A DNA stretch of 64,000 nucleotides from Lineus longissimus (taxonomy: Eukaryota; Nemertea; Pilidiophora; Heteronemertea; Lineidae), in NCBI RefSeq assembly GCF_910592395.1, contig NC_088312.1:8556001-8620000 (forward strand). The letters are read 5' to 3'. Each line of letters begins with the position of its first letter. Positions within the stretch are counted from its first letter, which is position 1. The notes under the pieces were generated by a model. That model worked only from the letters and a program-made list of their open reading frames with translations, had not been told where the DNA came from and searched no databases. Positions 34,096-47,194 of this stretch are shown one piece after another. Made by a program: the position numbers and the translations under genes.

Positions 34096-37000
34096 TTAAG
34101 TCCTTGCTAACCCAGAGAATGAAGGCAAAATCACCCCTTGTCGTTGTAACTCTCGTAAAACTTCCAAAATAGAGTCCAATTCCAGGCGAAATTTTTCGAT
34201 TTCACGGTTTTTCATCTCGACAACTTGTTTCCATTTGGCCACCTCTTTTTCCATTTCGGCCGTAGCCAGTTGTTTGTTTCGATTAATGATAGACTGTAAG
34301 TCGCCCTCGCGATGGACATGCTTCGATTCCAGGAGTGAGATCTTGTGCAGCACACCCTCAAAATGTCGCATTTCCTGTAATAAAAAATTTAAAAAGTTTT
34401 TCAAGCAGTGACTTTGTAAATATTGACATGTTTAAAGGAACTCAAGAACAACGGAGCAACTGCAGAATAGCCGGGACACTCTGTGCTAAATGATAGGAAT
34501 GGTGTACACAATGTACAGAGGGACAGAGTGTACATAATGTACAGAACTACTACTGTCCCGGCTATTCTGTCGTTAGGCCTCTACTTGTACATAGACTTTA
34601 TTTCTACATGACGTGGAGTACATCACTATACTTATTGATGGAGAAAGCATTATTTTTCAATGTTGTACTCGCGAATCATTCAGTTGATCCGCCATGTTTC
34701 CAAACGACGCACACACACGCCATCTATCAATCATCAACCTTTGTAACCAATATTATTAATTTAAAAAGGTCAAGACCACCTCTCCAGCCAATCACAGCGA
34801 ATGTTTTGTAAACAATGCCACGTGGCGCGATCGCGCACATGGCCACTATTGTTATTGACATATATAAACCCAGTCAAACAATCAACTGTTCATTCCCAGA
34901 AGAAGGTTCATTAAACCGAAACGTTGGAAGACGATTTGGATTACATTGTGGAGTCGTCTTCTTTTTTTTTCTTAACTAATCACGGCCATAATAGCCAGGA
35001 TCGCAAGGAACCCAAGATGAGTAGTAATCAACTCTCTGTTGCATAATGTTTTAAAGACATACCGGTGTTTGTGACTTCTTGGCATCTCTAAGATCCTCCA
35101 ACAACTGTTTGACTTGAGTTTCTAAGGTTGCTTCCCGTATTTTCAACACAGATGCATGCTCCACTTCCATCTGCGCCTTGTACAGCTGATCCTTGAGGTG
35201 AACGACCATCACCTCCAGCGTTTCGACCCTACTCTGTAACTCTGCTATCTTGGATGCCCCATGTTGCATGGCATGGCTTGTGACAAGTTGTGACATCGCA
35301 GATTTGTGGGCCGATTTCAATGCAGAGATCTGAAAAGGAATAATTTAGAGAATAAAAAATTGCAGTTTTGAAGACACATTGCATCAGGCTACTAAGTCTA
35401 CTGAAACCAGACAAAGAATTGAATCCAATGTTTGGCGTATGTAAGACTCTCTGGGTTTATATACGAAGTGGGGCTAGAGAATTAACAACAGAAGAGGAGG
35501 TATGGGTGGATTGACCAATCTAGCTTTAACTGAACAATCACCTTGATGCCAATGGAGACATACCTGGTCCTCAAAACTTTCTTGTATCCGTCTCAAACTA
35601 GATTCCTTCTCGGCCAAGGCTTTTTGCAGATCCACACGCTGCTGATCAATTTCAAGTTGTAAACGTTCGACCTGAGACACAGAAAACATGAACACATGAA
35701 ATGCTAGGTGTCAACATCTGATATTTTGAAACCGATCCCTAAGTTCATCAACAACCCAAGCTCTCATTTATCATGGAACTACTGCAATTTGACCTATAAG
35801 AATTATCAAGAATTTATAAAGACTAGTCTTTATGAATACTTGGAATTATGTATGCCCAGGATGAAAACTGACAAATCGGTAAAACCATTTCTTTGAAACA
35901 CCAGCCCACATACAACCAGCAACAAGACACGAATGAGAGTAAATCGATTTATTAGTCTTTTTCAAGGAGCTAATCAATTCAAATTAACTCTACCTTGACT
36001 TTGAGGTCATCATTTTCCCTCACAACATCTGATATGTGTAGACCCTTAAATGCATCAGGTTGGTATTGCTTGCCATGAAGCTGTTCAATGCTGCCATCTT
36101 TTGGCGACTTTTTCTTGCCCTTCTTTCCGACCACTTGTGTTCCTAAATCAAAAAGGGAGAAGTTTGTACACATGTTCAGACCTTTGACTACCGTAATAGG
36201 CACATGAAACAACTTATGCAAGAAAAGAAGTTGGCTCATGCAAGAACACAAGAGAAGCAAAATGCTGTTCAACTGAAAAAAAGTGAGCATCCAACTTCGA
36301 TAAAACTTGCCTCAGTGTTACATGTATTCTTGTCATAAGTCAACTAATATGAATAGGCATATTCCATGAGTCATACATAACAGAACTTGGGCGGTCCAAT
36401 CACTTCAACGATAACACCTGGTCACAGACATATCGTTTCAAACCCTACCTCTACAGTGTCAGATCAAGTAAGAGCTGTGCCCTTTGGATGACACAGAGTC
36501 TCTCTATGGCCAACGTGACAGTTGGGTGCAAAGCACTTAGTGATATACCGGTACCAAGAAGGCAATGATTGACATTTGCCACAAGGGGCCTCCCTACCTT
36601 TGAGATGTCTCTCCCGGTGTAATGCACTATCTATAACTATTTGATCCTTCTCTTTCTTCAGGGACTCAATAGTGGTCTTGTGAAGTGAGATCTCTTTGTG
36701 TTTGTTACTGAATTCCAGTTGGAGAGCCTTCAATCGCAGCTGCAGCTCAGACTCAGATTCCTTCAACATTTGCATCTCTTTCTTCTCAGCAGCTGTAAAG
36801 AACAAACAGTAAACATACAAGTACATGTACAAACAACAAGTACATGTACAAACAACATACAAGTACATGTACAAACAACACTCAGATTCCTTCAACATTT
36901 GCATCTCTTTCTTCTCAGCAGCTGTAAAGAACAAACAGTAAACATACAAGTACATGTACATGTACAAACAACATTGTTTCAGCATTTGTGATATTGGCAC

Positions 37001-40000
37001 CAATCCTCATCTATCTTCTATGCCAATCATTCATACAAACATACCGTTTCTGTCTCTAAATCACTTCATAGTGACCAACCCCTTGTACTTCTGCTCTGCT
37101 TTATTTACATCTTGACCCACACCTCATTACACTGAAAAGCTCATGGCCATTGTGAAGTAATCATATGATCAAGGGCTAACGTAAACAACTTCCCATTCCC
37201 CTAATGGAGTTAGGATAGTAATTGTGAAACTGAATGGAGCAGGGGAACACATATGCTCTAAATACAGTAGAAAACTAACTTACCAGATGCCTTATTTTTC
37301 AAACTTGTCAACTCTTTATTCAATCTCTCAACTTCAATCTCCTTCTCTGCGACCTTTCTTCGACATCTCTCCCTCACTGTCTCCAATTCCTTCTGTAGGG
37401 CTACAGAGTGGGTATGGGGGTAGTGCTCAGTGGGCGCAGTAAACTGTTTCAGCTGCTCATCTAGTTCATTGATCCTCTCTTCATACTGGAACTGAATGAG
37501 AAATAACACAGAATCAGGTAGGAGCTTTGATGAGGATGTGATGACACAGATGATCGCACATCTATTGATTTTTCCGTTCTATCTTGCTCATACAAGATTG
37601 GACTTTTACTTGGGATCAACTGAATTGAGAAATTTTTGGTTCCACTCTTTGGACAGAAGGGCACCAACTCTGCCCCGAGCCTGGCATCTCACCTAACTTG
37701 CTTAGCTGGCAGCAAGTACGTATGAAAATCAAAACTTGATCAATCATATTATTGCAAGGAACTAAGGACAACTTTCTCCTCATAGATCAGGGCACCTGGC
37801 AGCCCAGTGGCCACTCAATCGCTAGGTGCCTGATCTCCAAAGAGACCAATTCACACATTGACATATTCTAATGCGGGTACAAGCAATCAACACCGGTCTC
37901 CTAACCTTCATAGCATTATATTTCTGTTCCAGTACTCGTATCCCTTTACTTCCATCCTCATTCTGCTCCGAAAGCTCATCTTCCAGCTTCTTCACGCGAT
38001 TCTCCAGATACTCAACAGTTGGCGACTTTGTCTGAGTCTCCGGCGCAGCAGAAGCAGCCCACATGAGAGCCGGCAGGGAGTTGGGATGTCTCTTCTTTAA
38101 GATGTTCTCAAGTTCTTTGACCTGGCGTTGTAAGTCCTGTACCTTTCTGGCCTCTGTGGCTCTCTCCTTCATTCTCACCTGACTCTCAAGTCGTTTTTGT
38201 CCGGGCTGGAAACGGAAACAATAAACAAGTTTGATATTTTGATCATTTTGGAAGGGGATCTTTGATCAACTAAATCACAATTTAAAGAAATTGAAGTGCA
38301 TGGGATGAATTCCACCAAGATATCTGAAGAACCTACATGTAACAACATGTCTTACTACCTGGAAAATACCTGGAAAATTTTCAGTCCTGGTGAAACTGCA
38401 CATACACATGAAGCAGACGATAGCTGATTCAGCGAAGTTTCGGGATTTAAAGTCATCCGTCTGCATTTCAGAAGTGGCAGAAGTAATGGGGAGTAATGAC
38501 AGACAGTTGTTGCGAGAATCAACTCCAATAGTACCACATGAATGTGCATGACACGGTCATAAGCCAGCCTTACTTACCTCGGACTTCAATTCTTCAATCT
38601 TCTCCTTCAGCTTCTCAATTTCCTCGTTCTTCTTGCGTATGGTCTGAGCATCTCGATCCAGCAGTTCCTGGTTCTCCGCATACCATTTCAACTTCTTGTT
38701 CAATTTCTCAATCTCCTTTTCATAATCTATCTTAACGTCCTGAAGACAAAAATGATATAATAAATTCAGATTTAATCACACTTTTGAGGAGGCTTGTTCT
38801 GCATTAGCTGCCGTGAGCATTTGATGTGCATCAATTTATTATTGATTGCCAATTGGGGCTAACTGCTCTGGGTATCCGTCTTCAAGAAGGAAGGTCTTTT
38901 CTCTTGACAAGGCGTAGGCACCTTAATCACTGGAAGATGCCACCTGGCTAAGGATGGGGCCTAATTAGGGATACTGAAACAACCAAATACCAACCCGTAT
39001 TTCTTGGTGTGAATAGGTCCTGGTAATCTGGACCTTCTCCTCTGCTGTCTCCCTCTCCTTGACCAGCTTCTCGATGTGCATCTCAAGCTCCCTCTTGGCT
39101 TGTTCTAGGATCCGATTCTTGTGCTTCAAGTCATCTTCTCTCCTCTGAAATGCAAAGTTGCCAGATTAAAAACTTGTCTGCAACCAGAATACCTCAACAA
39201 TCGACCAGCTTCAGGCGAGAGCTGTACTTCAAGTGAACAAGCCTGTGACTAAGAATAACTAGCACAACATCTTCTCATTGGAAATGGTAGGGAAAGGATA
39301 TTTTCTTCAAAATCAGGGCAGTCTTGTTTGATGTCTTTGTCAAAGTTTCTTCCTCAAAATTCAGTGCTTTCAGCAAGACCTACAGACTCTCATTCAGGTT
39401 GTGTTCAGAGGCACAGCAAATCTGATTTAGTGAACACATGTACATGTATGTCTGGGACCCCATAACAGTCTATCTCAGGACAACCACACAATGCTTGGCT
39501 TTTCAAGTGTCGTTTACCTTCATCTGTCTGATCTCTGCCTCTTGTTGAGCAATCTTGCCGGCACCAAGAATGGCAGTTCCAGTTCCTGCAGCTATTTCTT
39601 GCTGGACGGATGGAGCAGTGATGATTCCTTTATTCTTCAATTCAAATTCTTTTCTTTCCAGTAAAGTTCTGAAAAGAAAACAGATAGGCCTACACATCAG
39701 ATATGCAAACTCGATGACGGTCGACTACTTGGTATCTCATTTTAAAGAGTTTGTGGGATTTAAAGTCCGACCTTGCAAGGTGCTCCAACAGTTTAATATA
39801 TAGTCACTCTGCACATACATGTATTTGGTACTTTCTTCATTCGAAGGTCAGTGAATCCACTTACTCAATCAAGGTATTAAACAAAGCAGACAGCAGTAAC
39901 AAGGATAACACAGGACATACACAAACAGACAATTTCAACAATCCAAATAACTTCTGCCTGGCAAATTACCTTAGGTTCATTATCTCTGCCGCTAATTTCT

Positions 40001-43000
40001 GATTTTCCTTAAACATTCTATCCTCCGTCACCTTACTCATCGTCTGCATGCGTTTCATCTCCGTAAACAAGCGTTCATTCTCCTGCTGGTAGCCGGCGAT
40101 CAGCCCCTCCTGTTCTCTGATCTCCTTCTCCAGTAGCGCCATCTGTTCCTGAGTGACCTTGTCAAGTTCCGCTGTTCCCTCGATCAGCTGTTTCTTCAGC
40201 TGTTGTTGGGCACTGGTATCAGTCACCTGTAATTTGAAACAACAATATGACGTTAATAGGTATTCCCTTTCAATGAGTTTAACAGTAATAGTCACTATTT
40301 TGGTTTTTACAGATGCACTCTCGATTATCAGAGGGTTGCCCATAAAAAGAAAATCTTGAGTGTGACCAGGTGAGGATAATGCTGTAACTGGACCCATCAC
40401 CGTTTTGTCCCCCTTAAGCAAGAAAAAAGAACTGCAGAAACGAGTCAAGCAGTCCACATCCGTTTCAACAAATTCCTCACCTTGGCAGCCAGCACAAAGT
40501 TCTCCTGCTTCAGTTTGAATAATTGTTGTTCATAGTCCAGTCTTATTTCTTCAACCTTCCGCTTATGCTCTCTCTCCATCCCGAATGAGTCGGCCTTGAC
40601 CTTGGCGTGCATCTTCCTCTCCTCCTTCCATTGTTCTTGCCACTCTTTCACCTCGTCCACCAAAGCCTTCTCCCGGTCGATTGTTGTCAATCTGTCACCA
40701 CGGATACTGGATGAAATGCTCGGCTCATCCATGGAGAATTTCACCTAAAGATGGCCAAAGTGACAGCTTTTTAAAATCTAATGATGACAAAGACTTCCCG
40801 AGTCCCAACTGACAGGAAAGCAAGATCTCTGATTGACTTACTACTCAATGCTCATACAACAGAAAATTGTACAAGGTTCAATTTAATGACTACGGTCACA
40901 CAATACTTTAATGAACATATTCAAAACCAATGCTACTGACCTCATAGGAACCCGCTGGACCTTTGGTTGACTTTTTTGGCATTGACTCGGGACTTGTAAA
41001 GTGAGACTGGATATAGTTGGCAAATGATTCAACCGAGGCGAGAAGTTGACTCTCACGAGGCCCACCCTGCATCTTTATTGGTGTCTTCTTCTTGGGACTG
41101 GTCTTAGTTGGGGCCTCTGTACCTGAAGTTAATAGAAATGGGGCATTGATAGAGGGTAAAATGTGCTGTTTTAAGGATGCCAAATTACAATACTTTTAAT
41201 CCTGGGCAGTGATGGAGATGGCCCCAGGGAAATCCAAAAAGTTAGAGAGAGGGGAAGAGGTGTCATGCCCAGAGTCTAACCCATTGAGCTGACATGAGCT
41301 GAAATTACTTTTCAAACACCAATCTTATATCAACTTTCCACTCTTACAGGCAATGTAGAAAAGACTTCCAATTATCAATAGATCTCTTGTTTACCTTTGA
41401 TTTTCTGTTTGGCTACATCAGCAGGTGACCACTTCTGTTTCGTGGGTGGTTTCTGACCGGGCTTGGAACCGGGACCATATCCTGAGCTCTTGATACCAGA
41501 AAATCTCGTCTTGCTCTTCTTCTTCTTTGGAGACACTAAAAATAAAAAATCATGTTTCATCTGAATAACGAAATATCAGTTTTAAAATTTTGGTCTGGCT
41601 CGGCATGATTCAAGACTAACAGTAAACAGCATTCAGAAGCAGGAAATAAAATGAGGCTTTGCACCTTGTAATATAGTGGTGGATTCACAATAATGATAGG
41701 TGTGTACCCAAAACATCGGTCAAAAGAGAGTGCTTCATCAAGGAAAGTCTTTCTGAAGTGTACCTTAAGGCATTTTAGTTTATTACTCAATTTTATTCAC
41801 AGTACTCTCCATACCTTCTTTATGGTCGGTATGATGGTTAATGTGCTTTCTCAAGGCTGGAACTGGCCGTTCTCTCAGATGGTCTTCATCCTGGAGAAAC
41901 AAAGGGCATCTTCAACTGATAGACAAAACAATGCAGAAAAGGAGGAAGTCATCTACCATTTACATGTCCGCACCATCAAGTCTTTTCTAATAGAAAAACA
42001 GTTTTAGCTTGCAAAGTTCCTGAGCATAGAACTGTTGCCAGGGTTAGAAATGTGCCAAATCTTGACCATATGTAGATTTGATTTGAAGACAGTAGTTCTC
42101 TGTTTTATCAACGGGATCTATGGTGGCACACTGAACTATGAAAAATAGTACATACAGGAGAGACTGGACATGTAGGCATGGAGACACCGACAAAACCGAC
42201 AAAACACAAAAAATGAACTAACCCCAGATTTTTCCAGAGAATGATTCAAGTCACCTCCAAAATCAACATCATCAGGTGGAGCCTTTCTTACAGGGGACAG
42301 ATCAAACCCATGTTGCCGAACGGCATCATCTTCCCCTGTTCGCATCTGGTTAAGTCCCGGTGCCGGTGAGAGATTGAATCCTCGAGATTCACCATCGCTG
42401 CCACCGTCATCGTCAGCGGCTTTAGCCTTCCTCTTGATCTCCTCCATCTCTATCAGGATGTCATCCACGTTCCTCTGCTTTCCCTTCTTGGGAGCGATAT
42501 CTAAGAGGAGAAAGAACAGGAAAGGCTTATTTGTCAACATTGGAGTAATCAGGGATGTCAATTTCCAATTTTAGGCGAATTTCAAATCTTTTCCTCTTAC
42601 ATGTTTATGTACTTTATAATGCTTAATTGGAAGGCTGAAATGGAAAGATATCTGTCTCAACTCTCTGTGAATCTTTGAATTTAATATCGGTCCAAAATAG
42701 GCACTTTAGAGGCATTTTTGTGCAAGTGAGTGCTGATCAAAGACAAGATCTTTATGAGAAAAAGATATCAAGACTTTTAGCGCATTGGCATCCCTGTTGA
42801 ATACAAAGATCATCATATCATTGTGTATTTAAAGGAGTAGAACAGTTTACATGTCTGATGAAGTCAAAGGAAATGAGACCTCACAATTCTTACCACTATC
42901 TGGTGGCAGGACCTGCTTCAGTCCAAAGCTGCCACCCTCCTCGGTCTCCCCAGGACCAGACATATTGGCGGTTGACCTAATGTTCGTAGCCTGCAGGGAA

Positions 43001-46000
43001 TCCTTGATGTATGGGTCCTTTTCTGTCTGATCAAGCGTGGAGAGACCAACCTCCTCGTACGCTCGGTGCAACGCTTCATATTCCATACTAGTGTCAGTGT
43101 TCATGAAACCTGAAAGAGAAATTTCACAGGTTGGCTTCAAAAATTAATTGAATCGATTCTCAATTCATCCAGAACTGTCTGTTTGATCAGTGATGCCTCA
43201 ACAATGGGTTACAACCCATTTTTAAGCTCTTGTGTGAACAGTGCACTTGGCTCTAGCAATGTGGACAGCATTCTCCTACCTGTTCCAGATTTGAATGCAG
43301 CCGTCCCATACGGAGTGACATCCTTATTATGATGATTCTCCTGGTCTTGAATCTCATCAGGCTCCTGCCCGTCCAAGGTGTCTCGGCTGTCTTTATTCAT
43401 CAGCTTTGTGGTACCAAGGGTTGTGTCCATGGAATCGAGCAGGGCAACTTTGGACAACATGCTTGGCTTCCTTGGATCCTGAAGGCACAGAAATATAACA
43501 ATTTTCCACTGGAATCCTTCATCTTAATAACATCGGCTGGAGAAGCAAGTGGTGTCACCTAATTATATCACTAGTTGAAAACTAAAACAAAGTGCAATCC
43601 AAATTCATCAAAATTACCTTTGACAAAGGCTTACTAGGAAATGGCCAAACTGAGGCATCAAGAAACCAAACATCAGATGCGTTTCAACCAAAACTTGTAA
43701 GGTAATACATGTGTACCAACCATAGCTTGAAAGGAAATACATGTGTTTCAATCATAACTTGTAAGGTAATAATTTCTTACCTCATCTGTTTCTTCTACTT
43801 CGAAGTCCTCCAACTCCTCACTGTCTTTGAAACCTACAACAAAAACAATAAGGTTTTTGTCGAATATTGCTTCACAACCAAAATGTGTGAACATTGAACA
43901 TTGAATCAGGACCTGATGCTACATATCAAATTTTGTTTCCCTGCATTCAAAAAGAAACAGAGTAAATCCCTGGCTTAACACAGCAAAACTCTCATCAACT
44001 CACCAACTTGGAGTCCAGCTGTTTTGATTGTCTCTGATTTGTCCAATTCTTTATTCATTTGACCATAATCTATAGTGGAGTCTGCATCTTGCTCCAAATC
44101 CTGCAAACATTTCCAAATTTGATTAGATACACAATTTTAGGTACTGGGCAATTCTCTTTTTCGGCCATAACAAACCTCTATCTTTCAGCACTTTGAGTAG
44201 ATTTTGTTACTTCGATGCTCAGTTTTATGTGGACAGGTCACATGGCACAAGACAGACAGCTGCCTATTTTGCCCGTGACTATCACAGTAATTTGTTGATA
44301 CTTCTGACTGAAAATGTTATTATTGAAAGAATGTTAAAATAAATTGGTTCGAGATACAAATGAAAATACCCACAGAAGGTAAACCCCCTAATAAACAACT
44401 GGTCGGTTGCACAAATGAACATACAGTAAAACCTCTCGACTAAGGACACCCGCAGGACTGACAAGTACTGTCCATATTTAAGAGGAGTCCTGATCGGAGT
44501 GGTCAAATTGAGTGGAAACAACCAGTTTGGGACCACAACTAGTGTCCTTAATAGAGAGGCGGTCCTTATTAGAAAGGTGTCTGTTAAGGGAGGCTCCACT
44601 GTACTTGCAAAATCCCAGCTCGTCAATGGACTAGAAATTAGAATATGTGACATCAGAGAATCAAATCCACTTACCCTAAAAAATCTTTCTTTATCTGCAA
44701 GTTCATCCATGGTATCAAATCCAGCCCCCTTTTGCATCCCGGTCTCGGTATATGAAGTTGATGTGCCAAGGCTGAGCTCTGGTATATCAAACTTTTTCAT
44801 TGCCGTCAAATTGCTGTTTTTACCACTTTTTTGTCCATACCCTGAAGTGACAAGAAGTGGAGTCAATAAAACAGTCACTTAGTGTCCAACTACTGCTAGT
44901 AGACACTATTTTGATATTACACAAAAGTTTTCTATGTTTGCGAAACGATCAATGCAACAAAGTCTGCACAAAGATCATGGACTAACTTCTCAGGCAGAAA
45001 CCATCAGAGGGACATTTCACTGATATTTCAGAATCATCGACGAACTCGACCTCAAGCCAAGCCAAGATCACATCATATTTACCTCCTGTTCCATCCAAGC
45101 TGTCCCTACTCATGGTGGTGCCCTCCATTGACTCTTTAGGAAGCTGAAAGTGAGCATATGATCCTATCAACGTGGCTGATCAAAAGAATGAAATAAGACC
45201 ATCCCTTTAACAGCATGAAAGAAGACCATCCCTTTTTAACAGCCAAAGCCAAATCATTCCATATAACAAGTCGGCAGTCGTATTGATTATTCATGCTAAC
45301 GCATCTCAACCGTATGCCGGGAAAACACCTTAAATGGCGGAATAGAGGCCTTAATGCTCATTTATACAACTAAATTCATTCAGTGCCAGAAAACCACTTC
45401 AACATTTTGTCCATTTCTGAATGTAAAATATTGCTCACCTCTTTTTGGGCTAAAGTTTTTCGCTCTTGTGGCTGTGGTTTCTTCTTCAGGTAACTTTTCC
45501 CTGTTCCACTCAAATTAGCATCTGAGAAAAAATCAATCATGTGATTCAAAATATGACTACGACTAAGAAAAGAACAACCAGTTCACTGTATCTACTTGAC
45601 TTTGAGCGGTTGTGGTTGGAATGAACTTTCAATGGATTAAAACGCAGGGACGTGCTGTAACAATCAATTTGAGGTAGGTTTGATGAAAATCCGAGAGCAA
45701 TTGTGAAAATGAGATTTTTCATGATTTCTGAACATCTTGGACCAGACTATAGTTTTATGACCCATACTACCGGGAAAAGACCTACTGGTATGGGTAAGAT
45801 TGTCTCAGATAAAACTAAGTCAATCATTAACCAGGTGTTATGAAATATCCTCATTACTTTTGCAAAGAAATTGATCTTCCATTCCATACCTGCAATTCTT
45901 CCTTCGTCCTTCATCCACCATGGTTGTTCTTTTTCTTGTTTCTTCTTCTGCAGGAACTTCTGCACCCTTGATGAATCAGAATCTTCAGTTGAAACAGACT

Positions 46001-46399
46001 GAAATCAAGACAAATACAAGAATATAATGATAAGCCGATGATTTTCTTCTAGTTTTGAGTACAGTACTAGTCTATCACCACTGGAACCAAAATAATTTCA
46101 GGGAATTCTCAGCAATTCGGCAGCTGCAGTGGCAGCCAGTATATACTACCCAAAATACTCAACGATGTCAACAATGTCTGCTTCTTCCAATTGCAAGGGT
46201 AGCCAAAGTAGCAAGGGCTTCACTAGGAAATTGAAATTTAAAGCAATCAAACCAAGAACACAGCCACACTGGTCAGAAACATGGCATTTGGCCAACCTGT
46301 TTTCACAAGTTTTGAATACTTTTTGCTAGTCCTTACATCTTTGAGAAATGCCTCAAAGTCATCATCCATGTCCCTTCTGTTATATTTCTTCTTTGACAT
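34096..46399 (-). CDS. CEP162: CEP162: centrosomal protein of 162 kDa (25 exons)
   Basis: Coding exons 5' to 3': 46399-46337, 45998-45890, 45521-45439, 45143-45083, 44841-44675, 44100-44004, 43833-43781, 43478-43280, 43109-42894, 42500-42223, 41890-41815, 41535-41395, 41122-40941, 40744-40481, 40226-39970, 39668-39518, 39144-38995, 38739-38578, 38205-37906, 37491-37284, 36792-36598, 36142-35994, 35671-35564, 35329-35063, 34374-34096. The total of 4215 bases gives 1404 residues (human about 1403), with no frameshift. The N-terminal half is acidic and low-complexity, with the family blocks MDDDFEAFLKD, QPWWM and KSSGYG (about 480). From about 575 it is almost all coiled coil: GYQQENERLF (about 700), WYAENQELLD (about 868), RHPNSLPAL (about 940) and the conserved end LELDSILEVLREL (about 1375). 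In vertebrates CEP162 binds microtubules at the distal centriole and recruits CEP290 to start transition-zone assembly of the cilium; the same role is expected here. Confidence 0.97.
34463..34569. repeat. Inverted repeat, 16-bp arms, in CEP162 intron 24
   Basis: The arms CAGAATAGCCGGGACA (34463-34478) and TGTCCCGGCTATTCTG (34554-34569) are perfect complements. The 75-bp loop holds a direct repeat of GTACA-ATGTACAGA type. It may be a tiny palindromic element or part of the Penelope-like relic that follows. Confidence 0.7.
34600..34975 (+). mobile_element. Penelope/hammerhead-like retroelement relic
   Basis: The segment has TATATAAACC (34861-34870), then AGAAGAAGG-TTCATTA-AACCGAAACG at 34899-34923. 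This resembles the hammerhead core found in Penelope-like element repeats: CUGANGA, a stem II (here GGTT/AACC), then GAAA. The conserved U of CUGA is A here, so it would be an inactive or decayed copy. It is followed by a GAAGACGA...TCGTCTTC inverted pair and a T run. No reverse transcriptase is present. Confidence 0.4.
36751..36960 (-). repeat. Partial duplication of CEP162 exon 21 and its acceptor
   Basis: About 80 bp holding the last part of the upstream intron, the acceptor TTTACAG and the first 40 or so bases of exon 21 (coding AEKKEMQMLKES) is repeated 129 bp upstream (36880 onward). Between and beyond the copies lie ACAAGTACATGTAC runs. The upstream copy lacks the rest of the exon and a donor, so the downstream acceptor at 36793 is the working one. 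Confidence 0.85.
44422..44603 (+). mobile_element. MITE-like element, copy 6, in CEP162 intron 5
   Basis: Starts TACAGTAAAACCTCTCGAC and ends GGGAGGCTCCACTGTAC. It is one of the best preserved copies, with TTGGGACCACAACTAGTGTC and CCTTAATAGAGAGG inside. Both ends lie in TA. Confidence 0.8.
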
Positions 46400-47190
46400 C
46401 TTGAGGCAACTTAAACACCGACACTGCAAGTCTCAAATCCTGCAAAAAAACAATGATCACAATTGATGAGGATATGAGCAGCATGATCAGGGATAGTAAA
46501 CTTGTTCCGAACAGTACAGATGTCGTCACGTAACATCCGTCTCCCTAGGCTGAGCCTAGCCTACGTCTCCGACATCAGCTATAGTATATTTATTATTAAT
46601 ATTATGTTCACTTCACTGCAGCTAGAAAAATGTATTGATTTTTGTCAATGTTATTGATACCAAATGAAGGACCTGTCAGCATTTTTCATCGACAAGACAG
46701 ATCTACGGTAGCAACTGCAGAGCAATGCTGTAGGATAAGGATACGTTTGGTGTAAGGGAACTGGCGAAATACGGGTGTCGTTTCAATCGGAAGTTTTGGT
46801 CAACTAACTAATTGAATCAATGTTATTTGCGAATGTATTTGTGTTCTGTATATAGCAAACCTATATCTTAACTCTGTGCACAAATATACATATTAGATGA
46901 TTTGAAATAAAGATTTTGTTTCGTGTTTTGTGACAACAAAACAAATTTATTTTTCAAATAGCCACTCGCTTATTGGCTGATCATACATTGGTTCCCCAAT
47001 TGTATGGCAGGATCTAGGGATTGGTGCGCACGCGCATGCTATGAACGGATGTCTGTTAGGATGGGGGTCCGTCTCAAGATCAAGATGTATTATGGTTGCT
47101 TGATCATGGGTGGTGTAAAGTGAAAGATAGTCCCTCAAATCATAGAGTCAAAAATGTTTTGATTGGTTATTGCTTCTCTGGACCTGTAGA
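46400..47190 (-). promoter_or_regulatory. CEP162 5' region
   Basis: Sequence upstream of the CEP162 start codon, which has A at -3 (CAAGATGT). It should hold the 5' UTR and promoter. No TATA box and no convincing RFX X-box, often found at ciliary genes, could be seen. Confidence 0.35.
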
Positions 47191-47194
47191 ATCT

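Noticed and set aside
36464-37003. 179-codon continuous frame as an independent protein
   Set aside because: It is CEP162 exon 21 read through flanking intron and the partial exon duplication; family comparison and splice sites define the true exon as 36792-36598.
46400-46850. RFX X-box upstream of the ciliary gene CEP162
   Set aside because: Only single half-sites such as AGCAAC are present; no GYYNYY partner at 1-3 bases spacing was found.
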